Part shown: positions 13,747 through 27,504 of the stretch, one piece after another
Position numbering within the stretch: the stretch's first letter is position 1
Layout: each line of letters opens with the position of its first letter
Source of the DNA: Apostichopus japonicus
Taxonomy: Eukaryota > Echinodermata > Holothuroidea > Aspidochirotida > Stichopodidae
NCBI RefSeq assembly: GCF_037975245.1
Contig: NC_092569.1
Coordinates: forward strand, 7,680,501 to 7,744,500
Direction: 5' to 3'
DNA length: 64,000 nucleotides
The notes under the pieces: generated by a model
Database searches by the model: none
Told to the model about the DNA's origin: nothing
What the model saw: the letters and a program-made list of their open reading frames with translations, nothing else
Program-made: the position numbers and the translations under genes

Positions 13747-16142
13747 CGGTATCGATCAATCGAATATGAGGTATCGATCAATCGAATGTGCGGTATCGAT
13801 CAATCGAATGTGCGGTACCGATCAATCGAATGTGCCGTATCGATCAATCGAATTTGCGGTACCGATCAATCGAATGCGCGGTATCGATCAATCGATGTGC
13901 GTTATCGACTAATCGAATGTGCAGTATCGATCTATCCAATGTGCGGTATCGATCAATCGAATGTGCGGTATCGATCAATCGAATGTGCCTTATCGATCAA
14001 TCGAATGTGCGGTAGCGATCAGTCGAATGTGCCGTATCGAACAATCGAATGTTCGCTACCGATCAATCGAATGTGCGGTATCGATCAATCGAATGTGCGA
14101 TATCGATCAATCGAATGTGCGGTATCGATCAATCGAATGTGCGGTATCGATCAATCGAATGTTCGCTACCGATCAATCGAATGTGCGATATCGATCAATC
14201 GGATGTGCGTTTCCGATCAATCGTATGTGCGGTACCGATCAATCGAATGTTCGGTACCGATCAATCGAATGTGTTGTATCGATCAATCGAATGTGCGGTA
14301 TCGATCAATTGTATGTGCGGTACCGATCAATCGAATGTTCGGTACCGATCAATCGAATGTGCGGTATCGATCAATCGAATGTTCGCTACCGATCAATCGA
14401 ATGTGCGGTACCGATCAATCGAATGTGTTGTATCGATCAATCGAATGTGGGGTATCGATCAATCGGATGTGCGGTATCGATCAATCGAATGTGCGGTATC
14501 GATCAATCGAATGTGCGGTATCGATCAATCGAATGTTCGCTACCGATCAATCGAATGTGTGGTACCGATAAATCGATAGCGCAGTATCGATCAATCGAAT
14601 GTGCGGTACCGATCAATCGATGTGCGTTATCGACTAATCGAATGTGCAGTATCGATCTATCGAATGTGCGTTATCGATCAATCGAATGTAATACCGAAAA
14701 TCGAATGTGCCGTACCGATCAATCGAATGTGCGTTACCGATCAATCGAATGTGCGTTATCGATCAATCGAATGTGCGTTATAGATCAATCGAATGTGCGG
14801 TATCGATCAATCGAATGTGCGGTACCGATCAATCGAATGTGCGTTACCGATCAATCGAATGTGCGGTACTGATAAATCGAAAGCGCGGTATCGATCAATC
14901 GAATGTGCGGTATCGATCAATCGAAAGTGCAGTACCGATTAATCGAATGTGCGATATCGATCAATCGAATGTGCGTTACCGATCAATCGTATGTGCGGTA
15001 CCGATCAATCGAATGTTCGGTACCGATCAATCGAATGTGCGTTACCGATCAATCGAATGTGCGGTATCGATCAATCGAATGTGCGGTATCGATCAATCGA
15101 ATGTGCGGTATCGATCAATCGAATGTTCGCTACCGATCAATCGAATGTGCGGTATCGATCAATCGAATGTGCGGTATCGATTAGTCAATGTGCGGAATCG
15201 TTCAATCGAATGTGCGGTATCGATCGAATGTGCGGTATCGATCAATCGAATGTGCGGTATCGATCAGTCGAATGTGTGGTATCAATCAATCAAATGTGCG
15301 GTATTTGTCAATCGAATGTGCTGTACCGATCAATCGAATGTGCGGTATCGATCAATCGAATGTGCGGTATCGATCAATCGGATGTGCGGTATCGATCATT
15401 CGAATGTGCGGTATCGATCAATCGAATGTTCGCTACCGATCAATCGAATGTGTTGTATCGATCAATCGAATGTGCGGTATCGATCAATCGGATGTACGGT
15501 ATCGACCAATCGAATGTGCGGTATCGATCAATCGAATGTGCGGTATCGATCAATCGAATGTTCGCTACCGATCAATCAAATGTGCGGTACCGATCAATCG
15601 AATGTGCGGTACCGATAAATCGATAGCGCAGTATCGATCAATCGAATGTGCGGTACCGATCAATCGATGTGCGTTATCGACTAATCGAATGTGCAGTATC
15701 GATCTATCGAATGTGCGTTATCGATCAATCGAATGTACGGTATCGATTAATCGAATGTGATACCGAAAATCGAATGTGCGGTACCGATCAATCGAATGTG
15801 CGTTACCGATCAATCGAATGTGCGTTATCGATCAATCGAATGTGCGTTATCGATCAATCGAATGTGCGGTATCGATCAATCGAATGTTCGCTACCGATCA
15901 ATCGAATGTGCGGTACCGATCAATCGAATGTGTTGTATCGATCAATCGAATGTGCGGTATCGATCAATCGGATGTGCGGTATCGATCAATCGAATGTGCG
16001 GTATCGATCGAATGTGCGGTATCGATCAATCGAATGTTCGCTACCGATCAATCGAATGTGCGGTACCGATCAATCGAATGTGCGGTACCGATAAATCGAT
16101 AGCGCAGTATCGATCAATCGAATGTGCGGTACCGATCAATCG
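13747..16142 (+). repeat. 2.4-kb superblock segment, partner of 4,095-6,490
   Basis: Downstream copy of the 4,095-6,490 segment at an offset of 9,652 bp. It is preceded by a block (about 13,126-13,740) that the first superblock lacks but that recurs near 30,205 and 33,653. Superblocks are therefore mosaics of smaller modules, not simple end-to-end copies. Confidence 0.85.
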
Positions 16143-19129
16143 AATATGCGGTATCGATTAATCGAATGTGATACCGAAAATCGAATGTGCGGTACCGATC
16201 AATCGAATGTGCGTTACCGATCAATCGAATATGCGGTATCGATTAATCGAATGTGATACCGAAAATCGAATGTGCGGTACCGATCAATCGAATGTGCGTT
16301 ACCGATCAATCGAATGTGCGTTATCGATCAATCGAATGTGCGTTATCGACTAATCGAATGTGCAGTATCGATCTATCGAATGTGCGTTATCGATCAATCG
16401 AATATGCGGTATCGATTAATCGAATGTGATACCGAAAATCGAATGTGCGGTACCGATCAATCGAATGTGCGTTACCGATCAATCGAATGTGCGTTATCGA
16501 TCAATCGAATGTGCGTTATCGATCAATCGAATGTACGGTATCGATCAATCGAATGTGCGTTATCGATCAATCGAATGTGCGGTATCGATAAGTCAATGTG
16601 CGGAATCGTTCAATCGAATGTGCGGTATCGATCGAATGTGCGGTATCGATCAATCGAATGTGTGGTATCGATCAGTCGAATGTCCGGTATCGATCAGTCG
16701 AATGTGCCGTATCGATCAATCGAATGTGCGGTATTTGTCAATCGAATATGCCGTACCGATCAATCGAATGTGCGGTATCGATCAATCGAAGGTGCGTTAT
16801 CGATCAATCGAAAGTGCAGTACCGAACAATCGAATGTGCGGTACCGATCAATCGAATGCGCGGTACCGATCAATCGAATGTGCGTTACCGATCAATCGAA
16901 TGTGCGGTACTGATAAATCGAAAGCGCGGTATCGATCAATCGAATGTGCGGTATCGATCAATCGAAAGTGCAGTATCGATTAATCGAATGTGCGATATCG
17001 ATCAATCGAATGTGCGTTACCGATCAATCGTGTGTGCGGTACCGATCAATCGAATGTTCGGTACCGATCAATCGAATGTTCGGTACCGATCAATCGTATG
17101 TGCGTTACCGATCAATCGAATGTGCGGTATCGATCAATCGAATGTGCGGTATCGATCAATCGAATGTGCGGTATCGATCAATCGAATGTTCGCTACCGAT
17201 CAATCGAATGTGCGGTATCGATCAATCGAATGTGCGGTATCGATTAGTCAATGTGCGGAATCGTTCAATCGAATGTGCGGTATCGATCGAATGTGCGGTA
17301 TCGATCAATCGAATGTGCGGTACCGAATAATCGATAGCGCAGAATCGATCAATGTAATGTGTGTTACCGATCAATCGAATGTGCGTTATCGATCAATCGA
17401 ATGTGCGGTATCGATCAATCGAAAGTGAAGCATCGATCAATCGAATGTGCGTTATTGATCAATCGAATGTGCGATACCGATCAATCGAATGTGCGGTACC
17501 GATCAATCGAATGTGCGGTACCGAATAATCGATAGCGCAGAATCGATCAATGTAATGTGTGTTACCGATCAATCGAATGTGCGTTATCGATCAATCGAAT
17601 GTGCGGTATCGATCAATCGAAAGTGAAGCATCGATCAATCGAATATGCGTTATTGATCAATCGAATGTGCGGTACCGATCAATCGAATGTGCGGTATCGA
17701 TCAATCGAATGTGCGGTATCGATCAATCGAACGCGCGGTATCGATCAATCGAATGTGCGGTATCGATCAATCGAATGTGCGGTACCGATCAATCGAATGT
17801 GCCGTATCGATCAATCGAATTTACGGTACCGATCAATCGAATGCGCGGTATCGATCAATCGATGTGCGTTATCGACTAATCGAATGTGCAGTATCGATCT
17901 ATCCAATGTGCGGTATCGATCAATCGAATGTTCGGTACCGATCAATCGAATGTTCGGTACCGATCAATCGAATGTGCGGTATCGATCAATCGAATGTGAT
18001 ACCGAAAATCGAATGTGCCGTATCGATCAATCGAATGTGCGTTACCGATCAATCGAATGTGCGGTACTGATAAATCGAAAGCGCGGTATCGATCAATCGA
18101 ATGTGCGGTATCGATCAATCAATGTGCGGTATCGATCAATCGAATGTGCGGTATCGATCAATCGAATGTTCGCTACCGATCAATCGAATGTGCGATATCG
18201 ATCAATCGAATGTGCGTTTCCGATCAATCGTATGTGCGGTACCGATCAATCGAATATTCGGTACCGATCAATCGAATGTGTTGTATCGATCAATCGAATG
18301 TGCGGTATCGATCAATCGGATGTGCGGTACCGATCAATCGAATGTGCGGTATCGATCAATCGAATGTGCGGTATCGATCAATCGGATGTGCGGTATCGAT
18401 CATTCGAATGTGCGGTATCGATCAATCGAATGTTCGCTACCGATCAATCGAATGTGTTGTATCGATCAATCGAATGTGCGGTATCGATCAATCGGATGTA
18501 CGGTATCGATCAATCGAATGTGCGGTATCGATCAATCGAATGTGCGGTATCGATCAATCGAATGTTCGCTACCGATCAATCAAATGTGCGGTACCGATTA
18601 ATCGAATGTGCGGTACCGATAAATCGATAGCGCAGTATCGATCAATCGAATGTGCGGTCCCGTCAATCGATGTGCGTTATCGACTAATCGAATGTGCAGT
18701 ATCGATCTATCGAATGTGCGTTATCGATCAATCGAATGTGCGGTATCGATTAATCGAATGTGATACCGAAAATCGAATGTGCGGTACCGATCAATCGAAT
18801 GTGCGTTAACGATCAATCGAATGTGCGTTATCGATCAATCGAATGTGCGTTATCGATCAATCGAATGTGCGGTATCGATCAATCGAATGTTCGCTACCGA
18901 TCAATCGAATGTGCGGAACCGATCAATCGAATGTGTTGTATCGATCAATCGAATGTGCGGTATCGATCAATCGGATGTGCGGTATCGATCAATCGAATGT
19001 GCGGTATCGATCGAATGTGCGGTATCGATCAATCGAATGTTCGCTACCGATCAATCGAATGTGCGGTACCGATCAATCGAATGTGCGGTACCGATAAATC
19101 GATAGCGCAGTATCGATCAATCGAATGTG

Positions 19130-22100
19130 CGGTACCGATCAATCGATGTGCGTTATCGACTAATCGAATGTGCAGTATCGATCTATCGAATGTGCGTTAT
19201 CGATCAATCGAATGTGCGGTATCGATTAATCGAATGTGATACCGAAAATCGAATGTGCGGTACCGATCAATCGAATGTGCGTTACCGATCAATCGAATGT
19301 GCGTTATCGATCAATCGAATGTGCGTTATCGATCAATCGAATGTGCGGTATCGATCAATCGAATGTGCGTTATCGATCAATCGAATGTGCGGTATCGATA
19401 AGTCAATGTGCGGAATCGTTCAATCGAATGTGCGGTATCGATCGAATGTGCCGTATCGATCAATCGAATGTGTGGTATCGATCAGTCGAATGTCCGGTAT
19501 CGATCAGTCGAATGTGCCGTATCGATCAATCGAATGTGCGGTATTTGTCAATCGAATGTTCCGTACCGATCAATCGAATGTGCGGTATCGATCAATCGAA
19601 GGTGCGTTATCGATCAATCGAAAGTGCAGTACCGAACAATGGAATGTGCGGTACCGATCAATCGAATGCGCGGTATCGATCAACTGAAAGCGCAGTATCG
19701 ATCAATCGAATGTGCGGTATCGATGAATCGAATGTGCGGTATCGATCAATCGAATGTGCGGTACCGACTAATCGAAAGTGCAGTATCGATCAATCGAATG
19801 TGCGGTATTTGTCAATCGAATGTGCCGGTCCGATCAATCGAATGTTCGGTACCGATCAATCGAATGTTCGGTACCGATCAATCCGAATGTGCGGTATCGA
19901 TCAATCGAATGTGCGGTATCGATCAATCGAATGTGCGGTATCGATCAATCGAATGTGCGGTGTCGATCAATCGAATGTTCGCTACCGATCAATCGAATGT
20001 GCGTTATTGATCAATCGAATGTGCGATACCGATCAATCGAATGTGCGGTATCGATCAATCGAATGTGCGGTATCGATCAATCGAACGCGCGGTATCGATC
20101 AATCGAAAGTGAGGTATCGATCAATCGAATGTGCGGTATCATTAAATCGAATGTGCGGTACCGATCAATCGAATGTGCCGTATCGATCAATCGAATTTGC
20201 GGTACCGATCAATCGAATGCGCGGTATCGATCAATCGATGTGCGTTATCGACTAATCGAATGTGCAGTATCGATCTATCCAATGTGCGGTATCGATCAAT
20301 CGAATGTGCGGTATCGATCAATCGAATGTGCCTTATCGATCAATCGAATGTGCGGTAGCGATCAGTCGAATGTGCCGTATCGAACAATCGAATGTGTTGT
20401 ATCGATCATTCGAATGTGCGGTATCGATCAATCGGATGTGCGGTATCGATCAATCGAATGTGCGGTATCGATCAATCGAATGTTCGCTACCGATCAATCG
20501 AATGTGCGGTACCGATAAATCGATAGCGCAGTATCGATCAATCGAATGTGCGGTACCGATCAATCGATGTGCGTTATCGACTAATCGAATGTGCAGTATC
20601 GATCTATCGAATGTGCGTTATCGATCAATCGAATGTTCGCTACCGATCAATCGAATGTGCGGTACCGATCAATCGAATGTGCGGTACCGAATATTCGATA
20701 GCGCAGAATCGATCAATGTAATGTGTGTTACCGATCAATCGAATGTGCGTTATCGATCAATCGAATGTGCGGTATCGATCAATCGAAAGTGAAGAATCGA
20801 TCAATCGAATGTGCGTTATTGATCTATCGAATGTGCGGTACCGATCAATCGAATGTGCGGTATCGATCAATCGAATGTGCGGTATCGATCAATCGAACGC
20901 GCGGTATCGATCAATCGAATATGAGGTATCGATCAATCGAATGTGCGGTATCGATCAGTCGAATGTGCCGTATCGATCAATCGAATGTGCGTTACCGATC
21001 AATCGAATATGCGGTACTGATAAATCGAAAGCGCGGTATCGATCAATCGAATGTGCGGTATCGATCAATCGATGTGCGTTATCGACTAATCGAATGTGCA
21101 GTATTGATCTATCCAATGTGCGGTATCGATCAATCGAATGTTCGGTACCGATCAATCGAATGTTCGGTACCGATCAATCGAATGTGCGGTATCGATCAAT
21201 CGAATGTGATACCGAAAATCGAATGTGCCGTACCGATTAATCGAATGTGTCTTACCGATCAATAAAATGTGTGTGATCGATCAATCGAATGTGCGGTATC
21301 GATCAATCGAATGTGCGGTATCGATCAATCGAATGTGCAGTATCGATCAATCGAATGTGCGGTATCGATCAGTCGAATGTGCCGTATCGATCAATCGAAT
21401 GTGCGTTACCGATCAATCGAATGTGCGGTACTGATAAATCGAAAGCGCGGTATCGATCAATCGAATGTGCGGTATCGATCAATCGAAAGTGCAGTACCGA
21501 TTAATCGAATGTGCGGTATCGATCAATCGAAAGTGCAGTACCGATTAATCGAATGTTCGGTACCGATCAATCGAATGTACGTTACCGATCAATCGTATGT
21601 GCAGTACCGATCAATCGAATGTTCGGTACCGATCAATCGAATGTTCGGTACCGATCAATCGAATGTGCGGTATCGATCAATCGAATGTGCGGTATCGATC
21701 AATCGAATGTGCGGTATCGATCAATCGAATGTGCGTTATCGATCAATCGAATGTTCGCTACCGATCAATCGAATGTGCGGTATCGATCAATCGAATGTGC
21801 GGTATCGATCAATCGAATGTGCGGTAACGATCAATCGAATGTGCGGTATCGATCAATCGAATGTTCGCTACCGATCAATCGAATGTGCGATATCGATCAA
21901 TCGAATGTGCGGTATCGATCAATCGTATTTGCGTTATCGATCAATCGAAAGTGCAATACCGAACAATCGAATGTGCGGTACCGATCAATCGATAGCGCAG
22001 TATCGATCAATCGAATGTGCGGTACCGATCAATCGATGTGCGTTATCGACTAATCGAATGTGCAGTATCGATCTATCGAATGTGCGTTATCGATCAATCG

Positions 22101-25100
22101 ATTGTTCGCTACCGATCAATCGAATGTGCGGTACCGATCAATCGAATGTGCGGTATCGATCAATCGAAAGTGAAGCATCGATCAATCGAATGTGCGTTAT
22201 TGATCAATCGAATGTGCGGTACCGATCAATCGAATGTGCGGTATCGATCAATCGAATGTGCGGTATCGATCAATCGAACGGGCGGTATCGATCAATCGAA
22301 TATGAGGTATCGATCAATCGAATGTGCGGTATCGATCAATCGAATGTGCGGTACCGATCAATCGAATGTGCCGTATCGATCAATCGAATTTGCGGTACCG
22401 ATCAATCGAATGCGCGGTATCGATCAATCGATGTGCGTTATCGACTCATCGAATGTGCAGTATCGATCTATCCAATGTGCGGTATCGATCAATCGAATGT
22501 TCGGTACCGATCAATCGAATGTTCGGTACCGATCAATCGAATGTGCGGTATCGATCAATCGAATGTGATACCGAAAATCGAATGTGCCGTACCGATTAAT
22601 CGAATGTGTCTTACCGATCAATAAAATGTGTGTGATCGATCAATCGAATGTGCGGTATCGATCAATCGAATGTGCCTTATCGATCAATCGAATGTGCAGT
22701 ATCGATCAATCGAATGTGCGGTATCGATCAGTCGAATGTGCCGTATCGATCAATCGAATGTGCGTTACCGATCAATCGAATGTGCGGTACTGATAAATCG
22801 AAAGCGCGGTATCGATCAATCGAATGTGCGGTATCGATCAATCGATGTGCGTTATCGACTAATCGAATGTGCAGTATTGATCTATCCAATGTGCGGTATC
22901 GATCAATCGAATGTTCGGTACCGATCAATCGAATGTTCGGTACCGATCAATCGAATGTGCGGTATCGATCAATCGAATGTGCGGTATCGATCAATCGAAC
23001 GGGCGGTATCGATCAATCGAATATGAGGTATCGATCAATCGAATGTGCGGTATCGATCAATCGAATGTGCGGTACCGATCAATCGAATGTGCAGTATCGA
23101 TCAATCGAATTTGCGGTACCGATCAATCGAATGCGCGGTATCGATCAATCGATGTGCGTTATCGACTCATCGAATGTGCAGTATCGATCTATCCAATGTG
23201 CGGTATCGATCAATCGAATGTTCGGTACCGATCAATCGAATGTTCGGTACCGATCAATCGAATGTGCGGTATCGATCAATCGAACGGGCGGTACCGATCA
23301 ATCGATGTGCGTTATCGACTAATCGAATGTGCAGTATCGATCTATCGAATGTGCGTTATCGATCAATCGAATGTGCGGTATCGATTAATCGAATGTGATA
23401 CCGAAAATCGAATGTGCGGTACCGATCAATCGAATGTGCGTTACCGATCAATCGAATGTGCGTTATCGATCAATCGAATGTGCGTTATCGATCAATCGAA
23501 TGTGCGGTATCGATCAATCGAATGTGCGTTATCGATCAATCGAATGTGCGGTATCGATAAGTCAATGTGCGGAATCGTTCAATCGAATGTGCGGTATCGA
23601 TCGAATGTGCGGTATCGATCAATCGAATGTGTGGTATCGATCAGTCGAATGTCCGGTATCGATCAGTCGAATGTGCCGTATCGATCAATCGAATGTGCGG
23701 TATTTGTCAATCGAATGTGCCGTACCGATCAATCGAATGTGCGGTATCGATCAATCGAAGGTGCGTTATCGATCAATCGAAAGTGCAGTACCGAACAATG
23801 GAATGTGCGGTACCGATCAATCGAATGCGCGGTATCGATCAACTGAAAGCGCAGTATCGATCAATCGAATGTGCGGTATCGATGAATCGAATGTGCGGTA
23901 TCGATCAATCGAATGTGCGGTACCGACTAATCGAAAGTGCAGTATCGATCAATCGAATGTGCGGTATTTGTCAATCGAATGTGCCGGTCCGATCAATCGA
24001 ATGTTCGGTACCGATCAATCGAATGTTCGGTACCGATCAATCCGAATGTGCGGTATCGATCAATCGAATGTGCGGTATCGATCAATCGAATGTGCGGTAT
24101 CGATCAATCGAATGTGCGGTGTCGATCAATCGAATGTTCGCTACCGATCAATCGAATGTGCGTTATTGATCAATCGAATGTGCGATACCGATCAATCGAA
24201 TGTGCGGTATCGATCAATCGAATGTGCGGTATCGATCAATCGAACGCGCGGTATCGATCAATCGAAAGTGAGGTATCGATCAATCGAATGTGCGGTATCA
24301 TTAAATCGAATGTGCGGTACCGATCAATCGAATGTGCCGTATCGATCAATCGAATTTGCGGTACCGATCAATCGAATGCGCGGTATCGATCAATCGATGT
24401 GCGTTATCGACTAATCGAATGTGCAGTATCGATCTATCCAATGTGCGGTATCGATCAATCGAATGTGCGGTATCGATCAATCGAATGTGCCTTATCGATC
24501 AATCGAATGTGCGGTAGCGATCAGTCGAATGTGCCGTATCGAACAATCGAATGTGTTGTATCGATCATTCGAATGTGCGGTATCGATCAATCGGATGTGC
24601 GGTATCGATCAATCGAATGTGCGGTATCGATCAATCGAATGTTCGCTACCGATCAATCGAATGTGCGGTACCGATAAATCGATAGCGCAGTATCGATCAA
24701 TCGAATGTGCGGTACCGATCAATCGATGTGCGTTATCGACTAATCGAATGTGCAGTATCGATCTATCGAATGTGCGTTATCGATCAATCGAATGTTCGCT
24801 ACCGATCAATCGAATGTGCGGTACCGATCAATCGAATGTGCGGTACCGAATATTCGATAGCGCAGAATCGATCAATGTAATGTGTGTTACCGATCAATCG
24901 AATGTGCGTTATCGATCAATCGAATGTGCGGTATCGATCAATCGAAAGTGAAGAATCGATCAATCGAATGTGCGTTATTGATCTATCGAATGTGCGGTAC
25001 CGATCAATCGAATGTGCGGTATCGATCAATCGAATGTGCGGTATCGATCAATCGAACGCGCGGTATCGATCAATCGAATATGAGGTATCGATCAATCGAT

Positions 25101-27447
25101 TGTGCGGTATCGATCAGTCGAATGTGCCGTATCGATCAATCGAATGTGCGTTACCGATCAATCGAATATGCGGTACTGATAAATCGAAAGCGCGGTATCG
25201 ATCAATCGAATGTGCGGTATCGATCAATCGATGTGCGTTATCGACTAATCGAATGTGCAGTATTGATCTATCCAATGTGCGGTATCGATCAATCGAATGT
25301 TCGGTACCGATCAATCGAATGTTCGGTACCGATCAATCGAATGTGCGGTATCGATCAATCGAATGTGATACCGAAAATCGAATGTGCCGTACCGATTAAT
25401 CGAATGTGTCTTACCGATCAATAAAATGTGTGTGATCGATCAATCGAATGTGCGGTATCGATCAATCGAATGTGCGGTATCGATCAATCGAATGTGCAGT
25501 ATCGATCAATCGAATGTGCGGTATCGATCAGTCGAATGTGCCGTATCGATCAATCGAATGTGCGTTACCGATCAATCGAATGTGCGGTACTGATAAATCG
25601 AAAGCGCGGTATCGATCAATCGAATGTGCGGTATCGATCAATCGAAAGTGCAGTACCGATTAATCGAATGTGCGGTATCGATCAATCGAAAGTGCAGTAC
25701 CGATTAATCGAATGTTCGGTACCGATCAATCGAATGTACGTTACCGATCAATCGTATGTGCAGTACCGATCAATCGAATGTTCGGTACCGATCAATCGAA
25801 TGTTCGGTACCGATCAATCGAATGTGCGGTATCGATCAATCGAATGTGCGGTATCGATCAATCGAATGTGCGGTATCGATCAATCGAATGTGCGTTATCG
25901 ATCAATCGAATGTTCGCTACCGATCAATCGAATGTGCGGTATCGATCAATCGAATGTGCGGTATCGATCAATCGAATGTGCGGTAACGATCAATCGAATG
26001 TGCGGTATCGATCAATCGAATGTTCGCTACCGATCAATCGAATGTGCGATATCGATCAATCGAATGTGCGGTATCGATCAATCGTATTTGCGTTATCGAT
26101 CAATCGAAAGTGCAATACCGAACAATCGAATGTGCGGTACCGATCAATCGATAGCGCAGTATCGATCAATCGAATGTGCGGTACCGATCAATCGATGTGC
26201 GTTATCGACTAATCGAATGTGCAGTATCGATCTATCGAATGTGCGTTATCGATCAATCGATTGTTCGCTACCGATCAATCGAATGTGCGGTACCGATCAA
26301 TCGAATGTGCGGTATCGATCAATCGAAAGTGAAGCATCGATCAATCGAATGTGCGTTATTGATCAATCGAATGTGCGGTACCGATCAATCGAATGTGCGG
26401 TATCGATCAATCGAATGTGCGGTATCGATCAATCGAACGGGCGGTATCGATCAATCGAATATGAGGTATCGATCAATCGAATGTGCGGTATCGATCAATC
26501 GAATGTGCGGTACCGATCAATCGAATGTGCCGTATCGATCAATCGAATTTGCGGTACCGATCAATCGAATGCGCGGTATCGATCAATCGATGTGCGTTAT
26601 CGACTCATCGAATGTGCAGTATCGATCTATCCAATGTGCGGTATCGATCAATCGAATGTTCGGTACCGATCAATCGAATGTTCGGTACCGATCAATCGAA
26701 TGTGCGGTATCGATCAATCGAATGTGATACCGAAAATCGAATGTGCCGTACCGATTAATCGAATGTGTCTTACCGATCAATAAAATGTGTGTGATCGATC
26801 AATCGAATGTGCGGTATCGATCAATCGAATGTGCCTTATCGATCAATCGAATGTGCAGTATCGATCAATCGAATGTGCGGTATCGATCAGTCGAATGTGC
26901 CGTATCGATCAATCGAATGTGCGTTACCGATCAATCGAATGTGCGGTACTGATAAATCGAAAGCGCGGTATCGATCAATCGAATGTGCGGTATCGATCAA
27001 TCGATGTGCGTTATCGACTAATCGAATGTGCAGTATTGATCTATCCAATGTGCGGTATCGATCAATCGAATGTTCGGTACCGATCAATCGAATGTTCGGT
27101 ACCGATCAATCGAATGTGCGGTATCGATCAATCGAATGTGCGGTATCGATCAATCGAACGGGCGGTATCGATCAATCGAATATGAGGTATCGATCAATCG
27201 AATGTGCGGTATCGATCAATCGAATGTGCGGTACCGATCAATCGAATGTGCAGTATCGATCAATCGAATTTGCGGTACCGATCAATCGAATGCGCGGTAT
27301 CGATCAATCGATGTGCGTTATCGACTCATCGAATGTGCAGTATCGATCTATCCAATGTGCGGTATCGATCAATCGAATGTTCGGTACCGATCAATCGAAT
27401 GTTCGGTACCGATCAATCGAATGTGCGGTATCGATCAATCGAATGTG
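19130..27447 (+). repeat. 4,159-bp tandem duplication
   Basis: Two directly adjacent copies, about 19,130-23,288 and 23,289-27,447, at a constant offset of 4,159 bp (189 units plus one base). Only a few single differences are visible: GTGCCGTATCG against GTGCGGTATCG near 19,450/23,609, GTTCCG against GTGCCG near 19,560/23,719, and CGAATGTGCGG against CGATTGTGCGG near 20,940/25,099. The join at about 23,283-23,289 is a novel junction, CGAACGGGCGGTACCGATC, which puts the end of copy one directly against the start of copy two. Confidence 0.9.
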
Positions 27448-27504
27448 ATACCGAAAATCGAATGTGCCGTACCGATTAATCGAATGTGTCTTACCGATCA
27501 ATAA

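Noticed and set aside
784-26783. Long forward open frames (up to ~450 codons) as repetitive proteins
   Set aside because: All three frames are open with the same shifted residue cycle because the unit is 22 bp with no stop. There is no non-repeat domain, start context or codon bias, and frames end only at indel or marker units.
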